From: Hirudo medicinalis
Lineage: Eukaryota > Annelida > Clitellata > Hirudinida > Hirudinidae
Assembly: GCA_011800805.1 (NCBI GenBank)
Contig: MPNW01000010.1
Location: 160,194-187,310 of the forward strand
Reading direction: 5' to 3'
DNA length: 27,117 nucleotides
The position numbers and the translations under genes are program-made. Positions 1 to 11,203 of the stretch are shown here, piece after piece. Each line of letters opens with the position of its first letter. The first letter of the stretch is position 1. The notes beneath the pieces were generated by a model. The model was given only the letters and a program-made list of their open reading frames with translations. It was not told where the DNA came from and searched no databases.

Positions 1-130
1 AAATGTACTTCATTTATATAGCGCCATATGCATAGCGTCAGAGGCGCTTCTTGTCAACCATTTATATAGCGCTCCTTCCCAAGGGCGCTTGCGGCAGTGC
101 AGGCTGGGTTTCGAACACGACACATTTAAT
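1..130. repeat. Dispersed repeat with two TATAGCGC hairpin units
   Basis: Two successive units begin with CATTTATATAGCGC and end with GGCGCTT (about 10-49 and 59-91). Within each, AGCGC pairs with the closing GCGCT, so each can fold as a hairpin. Just after them, the minus strand reads GTTCGAAACCC, which resembles a pol III B box. Repeats with TATAGCGCC hairpins are, from memory, common in aquatic animal genomes. I found no partner A box, so a SINE origin is only a possibility. The left end may lie outside the window. Confidence 0.45.
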
Positions 131-497
131 ACTATGTTTAATAGAGTGTTTAATATATAACGACGTTCGAATAATCTGGTTAACGATGGTTCTGAGGTAC
201 TCAACTCACTCGCAAACTTTAATAACACGTTCATACTGGGATTAATTACAACAGTTAATATTATTTATTTATCTCAGCCTGAAATAATATGTAAGAAATA
301 ATAATATGCAAAAAATAATAACATGCAAGTATTCCAGTCGCATATTTTATGGGATCCATGTTTGAACAGGGAACAAAATTAATTCATACAAAAAATGGAT
401 CGTTACAAAATTTGGGTGGCATAATTAATGGAGACATTGAACCATCTGTTGAGGGACTCAACTTGATTTGCACCTGCTGGAAGTCAACTTTATAAGA

Positions 498-549
498 GAT
501 GATGATGATGATGATGATGACGATGACGATGACGATGATGATGAAGATT
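498..549. repeat. GAT/GAC trinucleotide microsatellite
   Basis: A run of GAT triplets is interrupted by regularly spaced GAC triplets and closes with GATGAAGAT. It is one of several similar runs around the FoxF gene; others are at about 2384-2406, 2622-2661, 5251-5312 and 5498-5570. No open frame of note uses it as a coding acidic tract. Confidence 0.85.
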
Positions 550-3392
550 AGTAATGCTTACAAGGTTGATTTTAAATAATTAACTAAATAATTTCTGTTT
601 AAAACTTTCTGTGAACTTCAACTCGTTGATCGAATGCATAAAACTATGGAATCCAAAATGAAAACAAAGCACTTAATTGGTCCGATAACGTTTGCATCGG
701 AATAATAACCTAACAAATAGAACATGGATTGGTAATAAGTTAGGAAAATATGCTCCTGCGAATCAACACATCTTGCATGGAAGCCTATTGTTATTCTTCC
801 TTGTCTCAGCTATCTGGTTATATTGTGTTACAAGATCATTCGGAGATTGCCCCTCAAATCTCGGCCATCTCACTCCCGATAACAATTCTCGTTGGAAAGA
901 CTTCCAGATTCTTCCGATTCGACATTTTGCTTCGCGATTCAGGTCATTCTTCATTCCTCATTCATCCATCATTGGAACGATTAATTTGACACCATCAATC
1001 CATCAATTTGCCAGCCAGGCGTTGAGGGCAGGTGACGAATGAAGCGGCAAATTACCGCCTGGATGCTCGATGCCCCTCCCTCATTCTCACCTTCTCCAAA
1101 TTCTGCCTGAACTTTCCCGGTTTGTTAATTTATTAGTTCGAATTTTGAAGCGAGGTTGTTTCAAGGATGCTAAATTGCTTCCATGATCTCGAAGTGGTTG
1201 TGTGGCATGATTTAAAACCTGGCTATGCTTTATTCGGCTATTTAAAGCCTGGAACCCAAGACAAATCGAATGGTATCAACGGATGCCTAATGCTCGACTT
1301 GATTGTGAATGTTTACAAATCAACGAACAAGCGAGGCAATCAAGCAAATTCTGACAGCTCAATGACAGCAGCAAAGTTCCACCTGAAACCCTAAATGAAG
1401 GAAGAACAATTTACGAGTCCCACAGAAGCAGAAGGGGTCATTTCGATGGAGGGAGTTTCAATGTTTACGTTATTCGTTAAGTGACATCTTAATGTGAACT
1501 TCGTACCCAGAGTCGACCAAAGACTCAGAAGTGGTCTCTGGCTCAGCTCCAAGTGTATTTTTGCTGTTTTGCAGAGAATTCGAGATGCCAGGATCACTGA
1601 GGAGCAAGGATCGCGCGTCGAACCCAACACCACCCCTTCAAACTCGTGTTTTGGAAGATCAAAACAAAGGAAAAGAATGGATAAAAAAAACAACATCGTT
1701 ACAGAGAACAAATTCTTAATTTCCACCGGTATCAACACGCAGATTTCTTACGAGAAGACAATGCCAGTGTTATTGTTGGTTTGTTTTTACAGGATTATTG
1801 GCATTAAAATCATTTTATCCCACAAAAAATGAGAAAATCTTCGCCCGCTGACGGTCGAGTTTCGGCTTCGTTGCGGGTGTCGAGTTACTATCGCACGCGC
1901 GTGTTTTCCTTGCCTCGTGGGGCCTCAAACTCGATTTCCTTGTGCCCAACTAAAGCCCCAACTCGAAAATTTCATCGACTAAGTTATTCGACATGAATGT
2001 TTACTTTATTAGCGCATCATGGGAACAATTAAAGCAAAGATGCTCAGTCATATCAAGAAAGGATATCGCTCAAAGTCGAGTGGCTTAATTTCCTGTTCTA
2101 GAGAAGAAAGCATCAAGTTGAATCTCCAGAAAGTCGAGTGAAGAAACAATGAAATGTTGGAGTGAAGGAAAAGGAGGATGACGAGGAGGAATTCTGAGCC
2201 AGTCATACATCATGCCTTGCTATGGGAGTCGTGAGAAAGAATGTACCACACACGACGAGGGAAAGGCGAAAATAAGGACCTCAATAATAATAAAAATCAT
2301 AACACAGATTGGTTTTATTCTTGCTCTTATTCTAATACGGAGGAATGAGTGTGTCATCACTTGTGCAGAAGTAATGGCTGTGAATGATGAAGATGAAGAT
2401 GATGATGTGTCTGTGGATGGTTTTAATTCAAAAATCAACTCAGGCGAACAAACATCTTGATGCAGCACAAAAACGCAGCGTTCAACTTCAATTTCTGAAA
2501 AACCTCGACAAATCACGTCAGAGAAGCGGAAATATAATTTCCAATCCGACAACAAAGCCAGCCATAACTCATGTCTCCAGCTGAAGATTCGGAGAGTCGC
2601 GAAACTGGCACGGAACGCGGAGGACGACAACGACGATGACGATGGTGATGATGATGATAACTACCGAATGAATTTTTCAACGTGCAAATCGACGTCGTAG
2701 GAAACGAGGCAGAGGGCCACACTGGAGTTGGAACGGCGCCAGCGATTGACGCTTTAAGTTCAAGTTGATTAATGGAGGAGAGGCTCAGGCAGCCCACCCC
2801 CTGACTTTCTTAACTAAAAAGTCTCACGATGAAATGAAGCTGCCGAGTTGAGGACAGTTAATTAGTGGATGTGAGGAGGTGACTTCTGTCTTTCGCTTGA
2901 TCGAAAGACGATTTTAAAAATGGAACTTCATCTGCGGACTAAAATTAAGCGGCTCCAGAGTTCTTTGGCCCGAATTAAAAAGAAAACAAGAGGATTGTTA
3001 TTCTAAGGCTTTGTTGCCGAGGCAAAACGTGTCTATGCGAATTTAGAATATCAATTAAGATGCATTAACACCCGCTTATCACTTCTCGCATTCGAGACGA
3101 TTTCACTTTAAAGGAGTGCTGGAAATGGAGAAATTTATTGAATGGTGCAAGTAACGAACGAAACTGTGTATTAATGTTGATCTTAAGTAATATTGGAGGT
3201 CGCATGTTAATGTGACACTGCCTCATCATCTGTCACCAATCATTTGCAAATTGATCACGATAATTCAAACTACGGAGGAGTGTCTGAAAAGTACAGCACC
3301 TCGCTCAGTTCATTGCCATCAATCAGTGGATAAGCCATCAGAATTCCAAAACGAAAGACTTGTAATGATTAATTTGCAATGGTCACAAATTA
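550..3392. other. Intergenic stretch, no recognised gene
   Basis: Both strands hold only short open frames with no recognisable domain. Two short GAT/GAC-type microsatellites are present (about 2384-2406 and 2622-2661). The last coding exon and 3' UTR of the minus-strand FoxF gene could lie here or beyond the left edge. I looked for the C-terminal motif that I recall from vertebrate FoxF proteins and did not find it. Confidence 0.5.
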
Positions 3393-4835
3393 TTAATCCA
3401 AATGGAATATCAAGTCAATATCACACCACCAACCTGATTTTAAATGCTGTTGAAGGTCTTGATCACCATTCAAGGACTGGAATGGGGCGTCGTGAGATTT
3501 ACCCAAGCCCTGATTGGTCGCGTAGTAGGGATAGAAACAAGGGTTCGAGGAATATTGGCTGGCGTAGGATGGACTTTGGTAACTGTTGGGTGGAACTACG
3601 ATGGAACTCTGGAAGCCTCCGTCGTACCCCGTGGGAGGCTGCTGAGGGAGAGAAAATGGGGCCTGCGGACGTATGTTGGTCTGGCGCGTGAAGTAGCTCA
3701 TGCCATTGTAAGGCTCCTTCAACTTTCGTCGAAATCCTCTCGGACGGCGTCTGTAAGAACCCTCTTCGAACATGTACTCCGCCGAAGGATCTACGGTCCA
3801 GTAATGACCTTTTCCGGGTCTTCCTAAACCCTTCGGAAGCTTGATAAAACACTCGTTCAAAGACAGATTGTGTCTGACAGAATTCTTCCAGCCATGGTAT
3901 GAGCCTCTGAAGAAGGGAAATCTTTGCTGCAGGAATTGATAGATATCACTGAGGGTGCACCTTTTGGCTGGGTGAGATTGGATGGCCATGACGATCAGGG
4001 CGATGTAGGAAAACGGGGGTTTCTCGTTCTTTCTTGCAGGACCTTGGGAGGAGTTTGAGGAATCATCCTTTTTCCCATCTTCAGGACTTTTTCCATCGTC
4101 GCTCGACTTGCTGTCGGTTTCGGATTTGATTTTTGGAGAAACTGCCTCGCTGCTGTTGCCAGCGGGAAATTCCTGATTCTGAATTTCGGAATGGCAGAGA
4201 TTTGCGTCGTCATCTTCGCTTCCGTCTTCTTCATCTTCTCCGGTGTCTGAACATTCTTTTTCTTTATCCAGGTTTTCTGACTTTACCATAGAATTTTGGT
4301 AAAGTAAGTTATTCTGCGGCTGGTTGAAAGATTCGCTTTTCAACGAGGGACATCTGTCGACGAACGTCTCGTCTCTCAAGTTTGGAGGCGACTGAGGCTG
4401 GAAGTTGCTGTGTTCGAGGGAATTCTGATGCTCCTCGAGGTCTGTCCTCGAATATTCGTTGTACTGCGTAATCTCCGAGTGGTACTGGGTCTGAGGAAAC
4501 CGAACGTGATAAGGCGAGTTGTGATAGTACTGCAAGTAGGAGTTGTTGATGTGGTACATATTCGTGGCCGAACTGGAATTGTTGGAGAGGGAGGCGTACA
4601 GTGGAGTGGCGTAGGACGAACTCAAGTGACTGATCGGCTGGTATGCCGACGTCATTATCGAGTTCCAGTATTGAGTCATGTTGGAGTTCTTAGGACAGGG
4701 ATAGTTGGTTCCGTCGTGGAGCTTTTGAAATTCGGCAGACATGCTTCCATTGCCGCTCCAATAAGGATTACTTTCTGGGGTTTCTCGTAGTTTGGAAAGA
4801 TTGTCGTTGGCTTCGTGGGTCTCAACCAGAGGCAT
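3393..4835 (-). CDS. foxF: Forkhead transcription factor FoxF, main exon
   Basis: FoxF is a nuclear DNA-binding regulator of visceral and lateral mesoderm in bilaterians. Counting from the ATG at 4835, the forkhead domain spans about residues 271-364. It contains [15 protein letters not shown], the recognition-helix core [15 protein letters not shown] and the wing [16 protein letters not shown]. The following [17 protein letters not shown] is diagnostic of FoxF. Ahead of the domain lie a Tyr/Ser/Asn-rich half and an acidic, Ser-rich stretch. The open frame has no ATG before 4835: it runs upstream to a TGA at 4905-4907. A polypyrimidine tract ending in AG at 4869 could instead bring in an upstream exon. 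At the 3' end a donor (CAG|GTTGGT, exon end 3434, phase 1) precedes a Trp-rich tail that looks like intron read-through. Vertebrate FoxF genes also have a late intron. The true C-terminus is therefore probably in another, unidentified exon. Confidence 0.9.
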   Translation of the reverse strand: MPLVETHEANDNLSKLRETPESNPYWSGNGSMSAEFQKLHDGTNYPCPKNSNMTQYWNSIMTSAYQPISHLSSSYATPLYASLSNNSSSATNMYHINNSYLQYYHNSPYHVRFPQTQYHSEITQYNEYSRTDLEEHQNSLEHSNFQPQSPPNLRDETFVDRCPSLKSESFNQPQNNLLYQNSMVKSENLDKEKECSDTGEDEEDGSEDDDANLCHSEIQNQEFPAGNSSEAVSPKIKSETDSKSSDDGKSPEDGKKDDSSNSSQGPARKNEKPPFSYIALIVMAIQSHPAKRCTLSDIYQFLQQRFPFFRGSYHGWKNSVRHNLSLNECFIKLPKGLGRPGKGHYWTVDPSAEYMFEEGSYRRRPRGFRRKLKEPYNGMSYFTRQTNIRPQAPFSLPQQPPTGYDGGFQSSIVVPPNSYQSPSYASQYSSNPCFYPYYATNQGLGKSHDAPFQSLNGDQDLQQHLKSGWWCDIDLIFHLD

Positions 4836-5253
4836 GTTGTTGTTGTTGCTGTTGATGTGGAGGTGTTGCTGAAGAGGCAAGAGTATAATCTGAGTAATCG
4901 CATTTCATCGTAGAAGTACAAGATTCATTGTAATTGTCAGTCACATTAACAGCCAAATGTATTTTAATTCTGTTCACCAATATTATTGCTATTAACGTTA
5001 TTGTCGTAATAATATAATTAAACCGCCACCGACAAAGTAGAATCAACAATGCAATATCCCACTGATTCTGTTCATGCATGCGCTCTTCTTCCTTAAATCT
5101 CGACACGTTCATTCATCGATGCATGATCTCGATGAGGAAGCTTAAAGTTTTCAGTTAGAAAAGAACTTTGACGATGGCAATTAGTCGGTCTGTTTTGCAT
5201 CAATAGTCACTGGGTTGGTGCTCATCCAACTGCGAATAACGGATGTTACAGAC

Positions 5254-5284
<31 letters not shown>

Positions 5285-6132
5285 TTGGTGATGATGATGA
5301 CGATAATATCTTGACGTGTTGACTGAGATCATTTGCACTGATCTTTGTGGAACATCACGGAGCTGAACAGGTTTTCAATCACTCGCGAAAATTCGATTCG
5401 AACGAAATTTTAAAAAATTTATTGAAAATCTAAGATTTGTTTGCCTTAAGAGGGGACAAGTTATTGATTTATAGGGATCAAGTTCAAGATGTCTTCATGA
5501 TGACGGTGATGATGGCGATGGTAATAGTGGAGACGGTAATGATGGTGAAGATGTTGGTGACGGTGACGATGCTATCCCGAGTTGGATGATGCTGAGGACA
5601 AAAGTTGGGTTTTCATTACCAGCAGCAGAAAATAATTTACAATCGAGGATCCATATCAGAATCTTTCTCACGATAATTAATTTTGTCGTTCGTGCTTTTA
5701 CAAACCACGCCCCTATAATTTCTAATTTCTATGATTCCACCTCGCTGTTGTTGGCAGTTTTAATTTTGAAATCATCTTTAATTATTTCGGGAATATGTCC
5801 AAGTCTCTGTTTTGCTAGCGAGAAATCATGCCAAATGACATTTTGGGGTACTTCAGAATCAGTCTTAAATCAAGTTATTCTTCATTTTGTCGGACAATTA
5901 TGAATTGAGAGGAAACATTACAGAACAAAACATCAGGCGACTCACCTCGATTTTTTCGTTGTTGGTAAAAAATATGAACAAAAATATTTTTGAAAAATAA
6001 ATATCCTCCGCTGGAAAACTTCTGGAAGCAGTTAAAATCACAAAAACAGACGCAGACGTGGTTCAAGGAAGAGATAAGCAAGCTCGATAAGGTAAACAAT
6101 TTCTTTTATATCGTCTCTTCTAAGTGATGCCA
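4836..6132. other. FoxF upstream region with microsatellites
   Basis: This region lies 5' of FoxF on the minus strand and should hold its 5' UTR and promoter, but I see no clear TATA box. Two GAT-type microsatellites are present: a clean one at 5251-5312 and an interrupted one at about 5498-5570. No coding frame with a recognisable domain is visible on either strand. Confidence 0.5.
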
Positions 6133-6285
6133 TTTGGAGATCCAGAGTTGGATTTTCATCACCTCTTGTAACCCTCCTCTCACCTCAGCAGCATTTCTAA
6201 ATTCGTCGACCAATAGCAGCAAGATTCGTAGGTGTCCGTGCTCTGATTGGCTAGAAGTGATGGAGCCGAAGTGCTAGGCCAATGA
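6133..6285. repeat. Duplicated non-coding block, copy 1, facing CCAAT boxes
   Basis: This 153-base block recurs at 10247-10397 with only seven substitutions (six of them transitions) and one 2-base gap. The gap argues against coding. It contains CCAAT at 6210-6214 and ATTGG at 6246-6250. The second lies in CTGATTGGCT, which matches the NF-Y site consensus YTGATTGGYY. Similarity continues downstream more weakly: the AAAGTATTTTTT stretch at about 6298-6309, and a second conserved block at 6459-6505. It could be a promoter or enhancer copy, or part of a mobile element. Confidence 0.75.
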
Positions 6286-6458
6286 CTCTGAGTAATGAAA
6301 AGTATTTTTTGTCAGAAATTATTCAGAAATTACAATTTATTAAATTTCTGTATTAATTTATTTTAATGATGTCTGATGACAAAATTCTTTGTCGAAAATC
6401 GGTTATCCTCAAATTTGAGCGAGTACAATTTGGATGAAATGATCTTGAAAAGTGATGG

Positions 6459-6505
6459 TTTACGTTTGAATGAGTGCCATTGACGAATCTAATTAGCGCC
6501 TGCTT
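6459..6505. repeat. Downstream partner block of duplication, copy 1
   Basis: TTTACGTTTGAATGAGTGCC and the following AATCTAATTAGCGC match 10655-10707 with few changes. It lies about 170 bases after the CCAAT-containing block, and the matching spacing in the other copy is about 260 bases. The order and orientation are the same in both copies, so the original duplicated unit was probably at least 370 bases long with a fast-evolving middle. Confidence 0.6.
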
Positions 6506-8913
6506 GCATCTCTTTGCGATTTATTCAATTCTTCACTGCTTGAAGCAGAGTGAGAGTTGAAGATCACGAAATTGATTGAATTACTCTGCATCAGACGGTT
6601 CCACCAATCGACGCCATCATTACCAGCAGATTATCGGCTGACGTGATGGACGATGCGAACGATTCCAGGTGTGGATAAAAAGCCACCATAGTCTTTCCAG
6701 AAGAAGTGATTGAACTTGTAATTGATAGCGCAATTAGCGCCGATATAAAACCGTCTGGAAGTCTTCAACAACTGGGCGTCCAAGTTGCAACAGGCTAAAA
6801 CGACATCCCTTCCTCCTGACCTTCCTTTGTTCTTTCAAGAGGTTTTTATCACGCTTTCCACGGGTGTGCTCCAAATTCTGATATCCACCAACCATCCAAC
6901 CGATGCTCCATCGAAAAGAAGTCTTTTACTTTTAAACTTCGGTTGGTTGCAGACTCCCTCTGATGCCGTTTAAAGTGTACTTTTTGACAGACGTCTCCAC
7001 TGTGATGTTGGAACATTTTCAAACACGACAAGACCTGCTGGTTTCGTGTTTCTTCAGTTTCTGGGATGATCAGGTGTGGCTGGCTTTCAACAGGTTGCCA
7101 AGAAAGAAAGAGACTTTGTAACATTACTCCAGTTATTCCGTGTCCTGTTTACATTAAAATCCCAAGTCGAACAGACGAGACCGTGGCGCCCACTGATGTT
7201 TGCTCTCCTGCAGACTTCGTGGAGTTTTATCGCTAGTGCCGACCGGTTATAATTTTTAAATTTGAATGTCATCGCTTTAACCTTATTTTCGTTCATTGAA
7301 TAAATTTGATTAACAATATTGCCAAGAATTGAGAGTGATTTAATTCCTAAAGATGTAATCGTCAAAAAAGTATGCTGATTGTAAATCCAATCACTGTGGA
7401 GCACCAAAGAATCCTTGTGACAAACTATTCTCAAAAGTTCCACTCACCACCACCCACGTGACCCTTCAACAAAGAACTACCATATTCTGGTGCCTGAGAA
7501 TCGCATCAAGTTCACACGAGGACGCAAAGTCTGCCATTCGAATCTCTCCACCGGCTAATGGGGACCACACACCCCAGCAAGTCTGTCTTAATTTCCTCAT
7601 TTGTCCCGCCCTGTCACAATCATCCATTCATCCATCAGTCCGCCCGGCCATCTATCCATCCATTCAACTATCCATCTATTCAACCATCCTTCCATCTTTC
7701 ATGTGATTATTGCGTCAACGATCTCAGCTGATCGATGTCGAGTTCATCATGGTGGCTGTTGTTTTATGGCACGCTTAAAATCAATAAGTGTTTTTTATAA
7801 TTGCTTTCTCATATTTTCCTAATAGCCTTCTGAACAATCAAAGTTCCCGTGAATTGCATGTGATTAATAAACAGCCTTATTCGACCAATCACGAACCTCC
7901 TCTACAAAATTGTGTAACTGCCCTCGAGCTTAGACTCCGCCCCTGATGCTTGATGTTTTTTTTCCTGGTTTGGAAGTCAACAAGAAAATGTTGTTATGCG
8001 ATGTAAAATAAATATATTATAATGTATTATCACGCACGCACCAACTTATGAATTTTACATTGAAAGTAATTACAATCGCCTGAACAGCTTAAAAGTAATT
8101 TCAGATGCAATAAAGAAAGAAGTGAGGAACAAAAACGCAGAAAATGAAAAAAAAGGCGGAGGTTGAAGTAATCAAATTCTTCACTCTAATTACAGACGCG
8201 TCGACCTGATCTTGCGATTTGGTGATAACTGAATGCAACGAAGCCGTGCTCATTGGAAAATGATTGAATACAAAACATCTTTGAACGGATTTTAAATATT
8301 TACAGCCCCTCAAAAACATCAAACGACGTGGTAGTCTAAATTATTCTCGCATCATCAGCTTCTTTCGAGATGTGTCTGAGATGAAACTGACTTTGTATTT
8401 TGCCACTCATGACGGGCAATTGAAGTCTAAGTTTTTATTTTTGTATTTAGTATTTAGTATTTAGTATTCGCCGCTCTCATGATTTCAAATGGATGTTCAC
8501 TTAATTGAACAATGATTCCTACACGGTGCTCAAATATCTCTCACACGGTATGTACTCGTTGACAACATATCTTTGTACATTTATTCTTATGAAATTCCAA
8601 TCGGCTTAAATGTGCACATTATTAAATCATACATTTAATGTAAAAGCTCTTCGCATAAAATGTAACCTTGAAATTCTGTCATTTCAAGTAGCTTTAAATA
8701 AATAACGTATTTACAGTTGATCGAGTTTATCCCAGCCAATTGAAATTGTCTTCGATTTGATTTGGTTACAAATCGATTTTTTTGCCCTCGAAAGAAACAT
8801 TTACTAAAATAAAATTAGAACCGAACTAAAATCAAATAATAAAACCAATAACAAATTCTAAAGAATTCCCAGCTCAATTGGAATCCCATTGCAATGACAT
8901 TACGATCCAGTCA
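6506..8913. other. Intergenic stretch, no recognised gene
   Basis: No recognisable coding domain on either strand. A TATAAAA within GCCGATATAAAACCG at about 6739-6753 could be a TATA box, but no convincing gene follows it. A degenerate CATC/CATT tetranucleotide run lies at about 7619-7697. The rest is AT-rich sequence without obvious structure. Confidence 0.45.
7619..7697. repeat. Degenerate CATC/CATT tetranucleotide repeat
   Basis: Many copies of CATC and CATT variants such as CCATTCATCCATCAG and CTATCCATCCATTCAAC follow one another with interruptions. It is a decayed simple repeat. Confidence 0.75.
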
Positions 8914-9024
8914 AAGAAGCCGAGGGCGTCCCTTGTGGCAGAGGATAGCTGAACTTATCAGTTGCTGCTCTCGTTAAAAGACATTAGAATCTCTTTTGAA
9001 CTCCTGCGAGGTTTATTTGTACGA
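8914..9024 (+). pseudogene. Coding-derived repeat remnant, plus-strand copy
   Basis: This 37-codon stretch aligns with the minus-strand stretch 11203-11096. The shared peptide includes TYQLL and then LK-x-IRISFELL. Between the copies several codons differ only by synonymous changes (AGA/CGA, ATC/ATT, TCT/TCG, CTC/CTA), and the one length difference is a whole codon. This copy has TGA where the other has CGA, so it is broken here. The pattern says the ancestor was translated, as an exon or as part of a mobile element. I do not recognise the protein. Confidence 0.5.
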
Positions 9025-10246
9025 ACTTTGTTGGGGCATCACACGCTTGGTGCTCACGAACTGCTCACGAACTGCTCCCGAAAGGTGATGTTTTGTGCGA
9101 TATTCCTACCCAATGATGAGACCGAACAGACGTTCGCCGACAGGAGTTGTCGCCAATTTATTGGATCATTCCAAAAGAATGTTTTACTGTCAGGTTTGTT
9201 AGTGTTTCGATTCTTTGCCATTTTGTAAAACATATTTCTTACTTGTTGAGAGTTGTACTCAGCGGGGATTCTGTTTTGAAATTTGGATAAAAAATTGGAC
9301 TTTCGTAATAATTTCGGTCATAGACGTAAATTTTAAACTTCAAGGAATTTTCTGAAGTTTACATAGAAATTATGAATTTAATTCACTCATAAATTATGAA
9401 TTTAATGAAGTTTACATAGAAATTATGAATTTAATTCACTCATAAATTATGAATTTAATTTATTCGTCTTATCCACATGTAACAAATCCGATTACTTCCA
9501 ATTAACTAATATTATAATAATAATAATAATAATAATATAATATTATTTCCTCAATTTCCACGGTTGGTCAATTTCACTAATAAAAAGGTTGCATCTGCAT
9601 TGGTTCTCAATTTATTGGTCATTTAACTGCTGCATTGCAACAAATTTAATTTGCAAGAAATTTAAAATTGTGGAATATTTATTAATTTAATTCAATATTA
9701 TTGTTATTATAAATATTCAAATACCATCACAACGAAATCCTCAACAGATATTTCCAGCATTTATTATCAAAATTTAAATTTTGAAATCATTTGCAATTAA
9801 TTTATTATTGAAACGATAATGTTTTTATTAAATATCATCTTATTGTTAGGAATCTTGAGGTTCAGAACTTCCTTTCAAAATGGTGGACCTGTCGACCAAA
9901 TAAGAAATATTTGAAACTGTGCACGTGGTTCTTTCAGATCACGAAATTTGTTTTACTTTTCTTGATCTAAACGCGGTCGAGAATAATGTCTCATTTGAGG
10001 AATATATTTTGATTATTTTGCAATTTGACAATCTTTTGAATTCATCTGTGAAGGATTTATCTTGACGATTTCAAGACATAATGAAATAAATCTTGAATTT
10101 TTTTGTTCATTAAATCTCACCTACCAATAACTGGACGAAGTTATTATAATAATAAATACATATAATTCAAAAATAAAGAAAAAATCTATTTAGAAGAGCT
10201 AGATTGAAGCGGACAAAAGTTAGTAAAGTAAATAATTGAAATATCG
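9025..10246. other. AT-rich intergenic stretch, no gene seen
   Basis: Apart from the 53-base tandem duplication and a short ATA run at about 9515-9540, nothing stands out. Open frames are short and without known motifs. Confidence 0.45.
9354..9459. repeat. 53-base unit in two perfect tandem copies
   Basis: The unit starting GAAGTTTACATAGAAATTAT occurs at 9354-9406 and again at 9407-9459 with no difference that I can see. Inside each unit, AAATTATGAATTTAAT itself appears twice. Recent slippage or a local duplication explains it. Confidence 0.85.
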
Positions 10247-10397
10247 TTTGGAGATCCAGAGTTGGATTTTCATCACCTCCTGTAACCCTCCCCTCACCTC
10301 AGCAGCATTTCTAAACTCGTCGACCAATAGCAGCAAGATTCGTGTGTCCGGGCTCTGATTGGCTAAAAGTGATGGAGCCGAGGTGCTAGGCCAACGA
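10247..10397. repeat. Duplicated non-coding block, copy 2, facing CCAAT boxes
   Basis: This is the second copy of 6133-6285, in the same orientation, about 4.1 kb away and roughly 95% identical. Both CCAAT boxes are kept: CCAAT at 10324-10328 and ATTGG at 10358-10362. The CTGATTGGCT context is unchanged. The AAAGTATTTTTT stretch also follows this copy. Confidence 0.75.
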
Positions 10398-10654
10398 TCA
10401 AAGTGGTGAAAGTATTTTTTGCCAGTTATTCAAAAATTATAATTATGCTAATGACAATTTTGTACCAGTTACTAACATTACATTCATAGCCAGCACATTA
10501 TGATGATGATGATTTACTTTTCATTTTATAACGTTTTATAACATTTACTAAAAATTTAATTTAATTTTTGTTTTACAAGGATGTCTCATTAATGAGTCCA
10601 CAATGCAATATTCTGTAGATGTCATTTTGTTGCAGCGACTTCGATTAATGAAAG

Positions 10655-10707
10655 CTTACATTTGAATGAATGTCACTGACAATGAATCTAATTAGCGCAT
10701 GTGTGCC
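10655..10707. repeat. Downstream partner block of duplication, copy 2
   Basis: This stretch matches 6459-6505. TTTGAATGAATGTCACTGAC and AATCTAATTAGCGC are the best-kept parts. It lies after the second CCAAT block in the same order as in copy 1. Confidence 0.6.
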
Positions 10708-11095
10708 TTGTCTGTGTGTTTACTGCAAGTTATGATTGTTTGTAAAAACCATGTGTAGGTGTGTGTGAATGATTTCAACCACATTACTTGGCTAATTTAG
10801 CTACCTTTTCTTTCATTGCATAATAATTATTCCAAAACGTCAACATCAATATTATTGATATTTACTAAATTAATGCTAAATCAATGCTAACAATTGTTTA
10901 CTGAAATCAAAATTGACATAAAATAACAACTTTACACCGCACCAAATGTAATAAGCATGATTTTAAAACCAAAACTTTGCATCTACAAGAATCACTCGAA
11001 TGAAATTTACAATAATCCCTAATTAGAAAGAATTTAGTTATATTTAAACAGTGTTAAACATAAAGCATTGACATTCAATGATATTTGTGACTTAA

Positions 11096-11203
11096 CCAAA
11101 CAAATAATTGCAGTAGTTCAAACGAAATTCGAATGCTTTTTAAGAAACTGAGCAACTGATAAGTTCGGCCATCCTGTGCCACAAGGGACGTCCTTAACTT
11201 CTT
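11096..11203 (-). pseudogene. Coding-derived repeat remnant, minus-strand copy
   Basis: On the minus strand this is open for 36 codons and continues in an open frame on both sides (minus frame 11293-11075, 72 codons). It contains SLVAQDGRTYQLL and SIRISFELLQLFVW. It aligns with 8914-9024 on the opposite strand. Since this copy lacks the stop, it is the better guide to the ancestral peptide. No signal peptide, membrane segment or known domain is visible. It could be one exon of an unrecognised gene or a piece of a mobile element. Confidence 0.4.

Noticed and set aside
692..1042. Plus-strand frame of 116 codons
   Set aside because: No domain, no splice context and no ATG-linked promoter signal. 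Probably chance.
2220..2797. Minus-strand frames with Ser runs or His runs
   Set aside because: The runs come from GAT/GAC microsatellites in the wrong frame. I considered them as the missing FoxF exon, but they lack any FoxF-like sequence.
3212..3852. Plus- and minus-strand open frames overlapping the 3' part of foxF
   Set aside because: They are shadows of the FoxF coding frame without domains of their own.
6849..7443. Two minus-strand frames of 91 and 118 codons
   Set aside because: No recognisable motif and no promoter or splice support. Left as non-coding.
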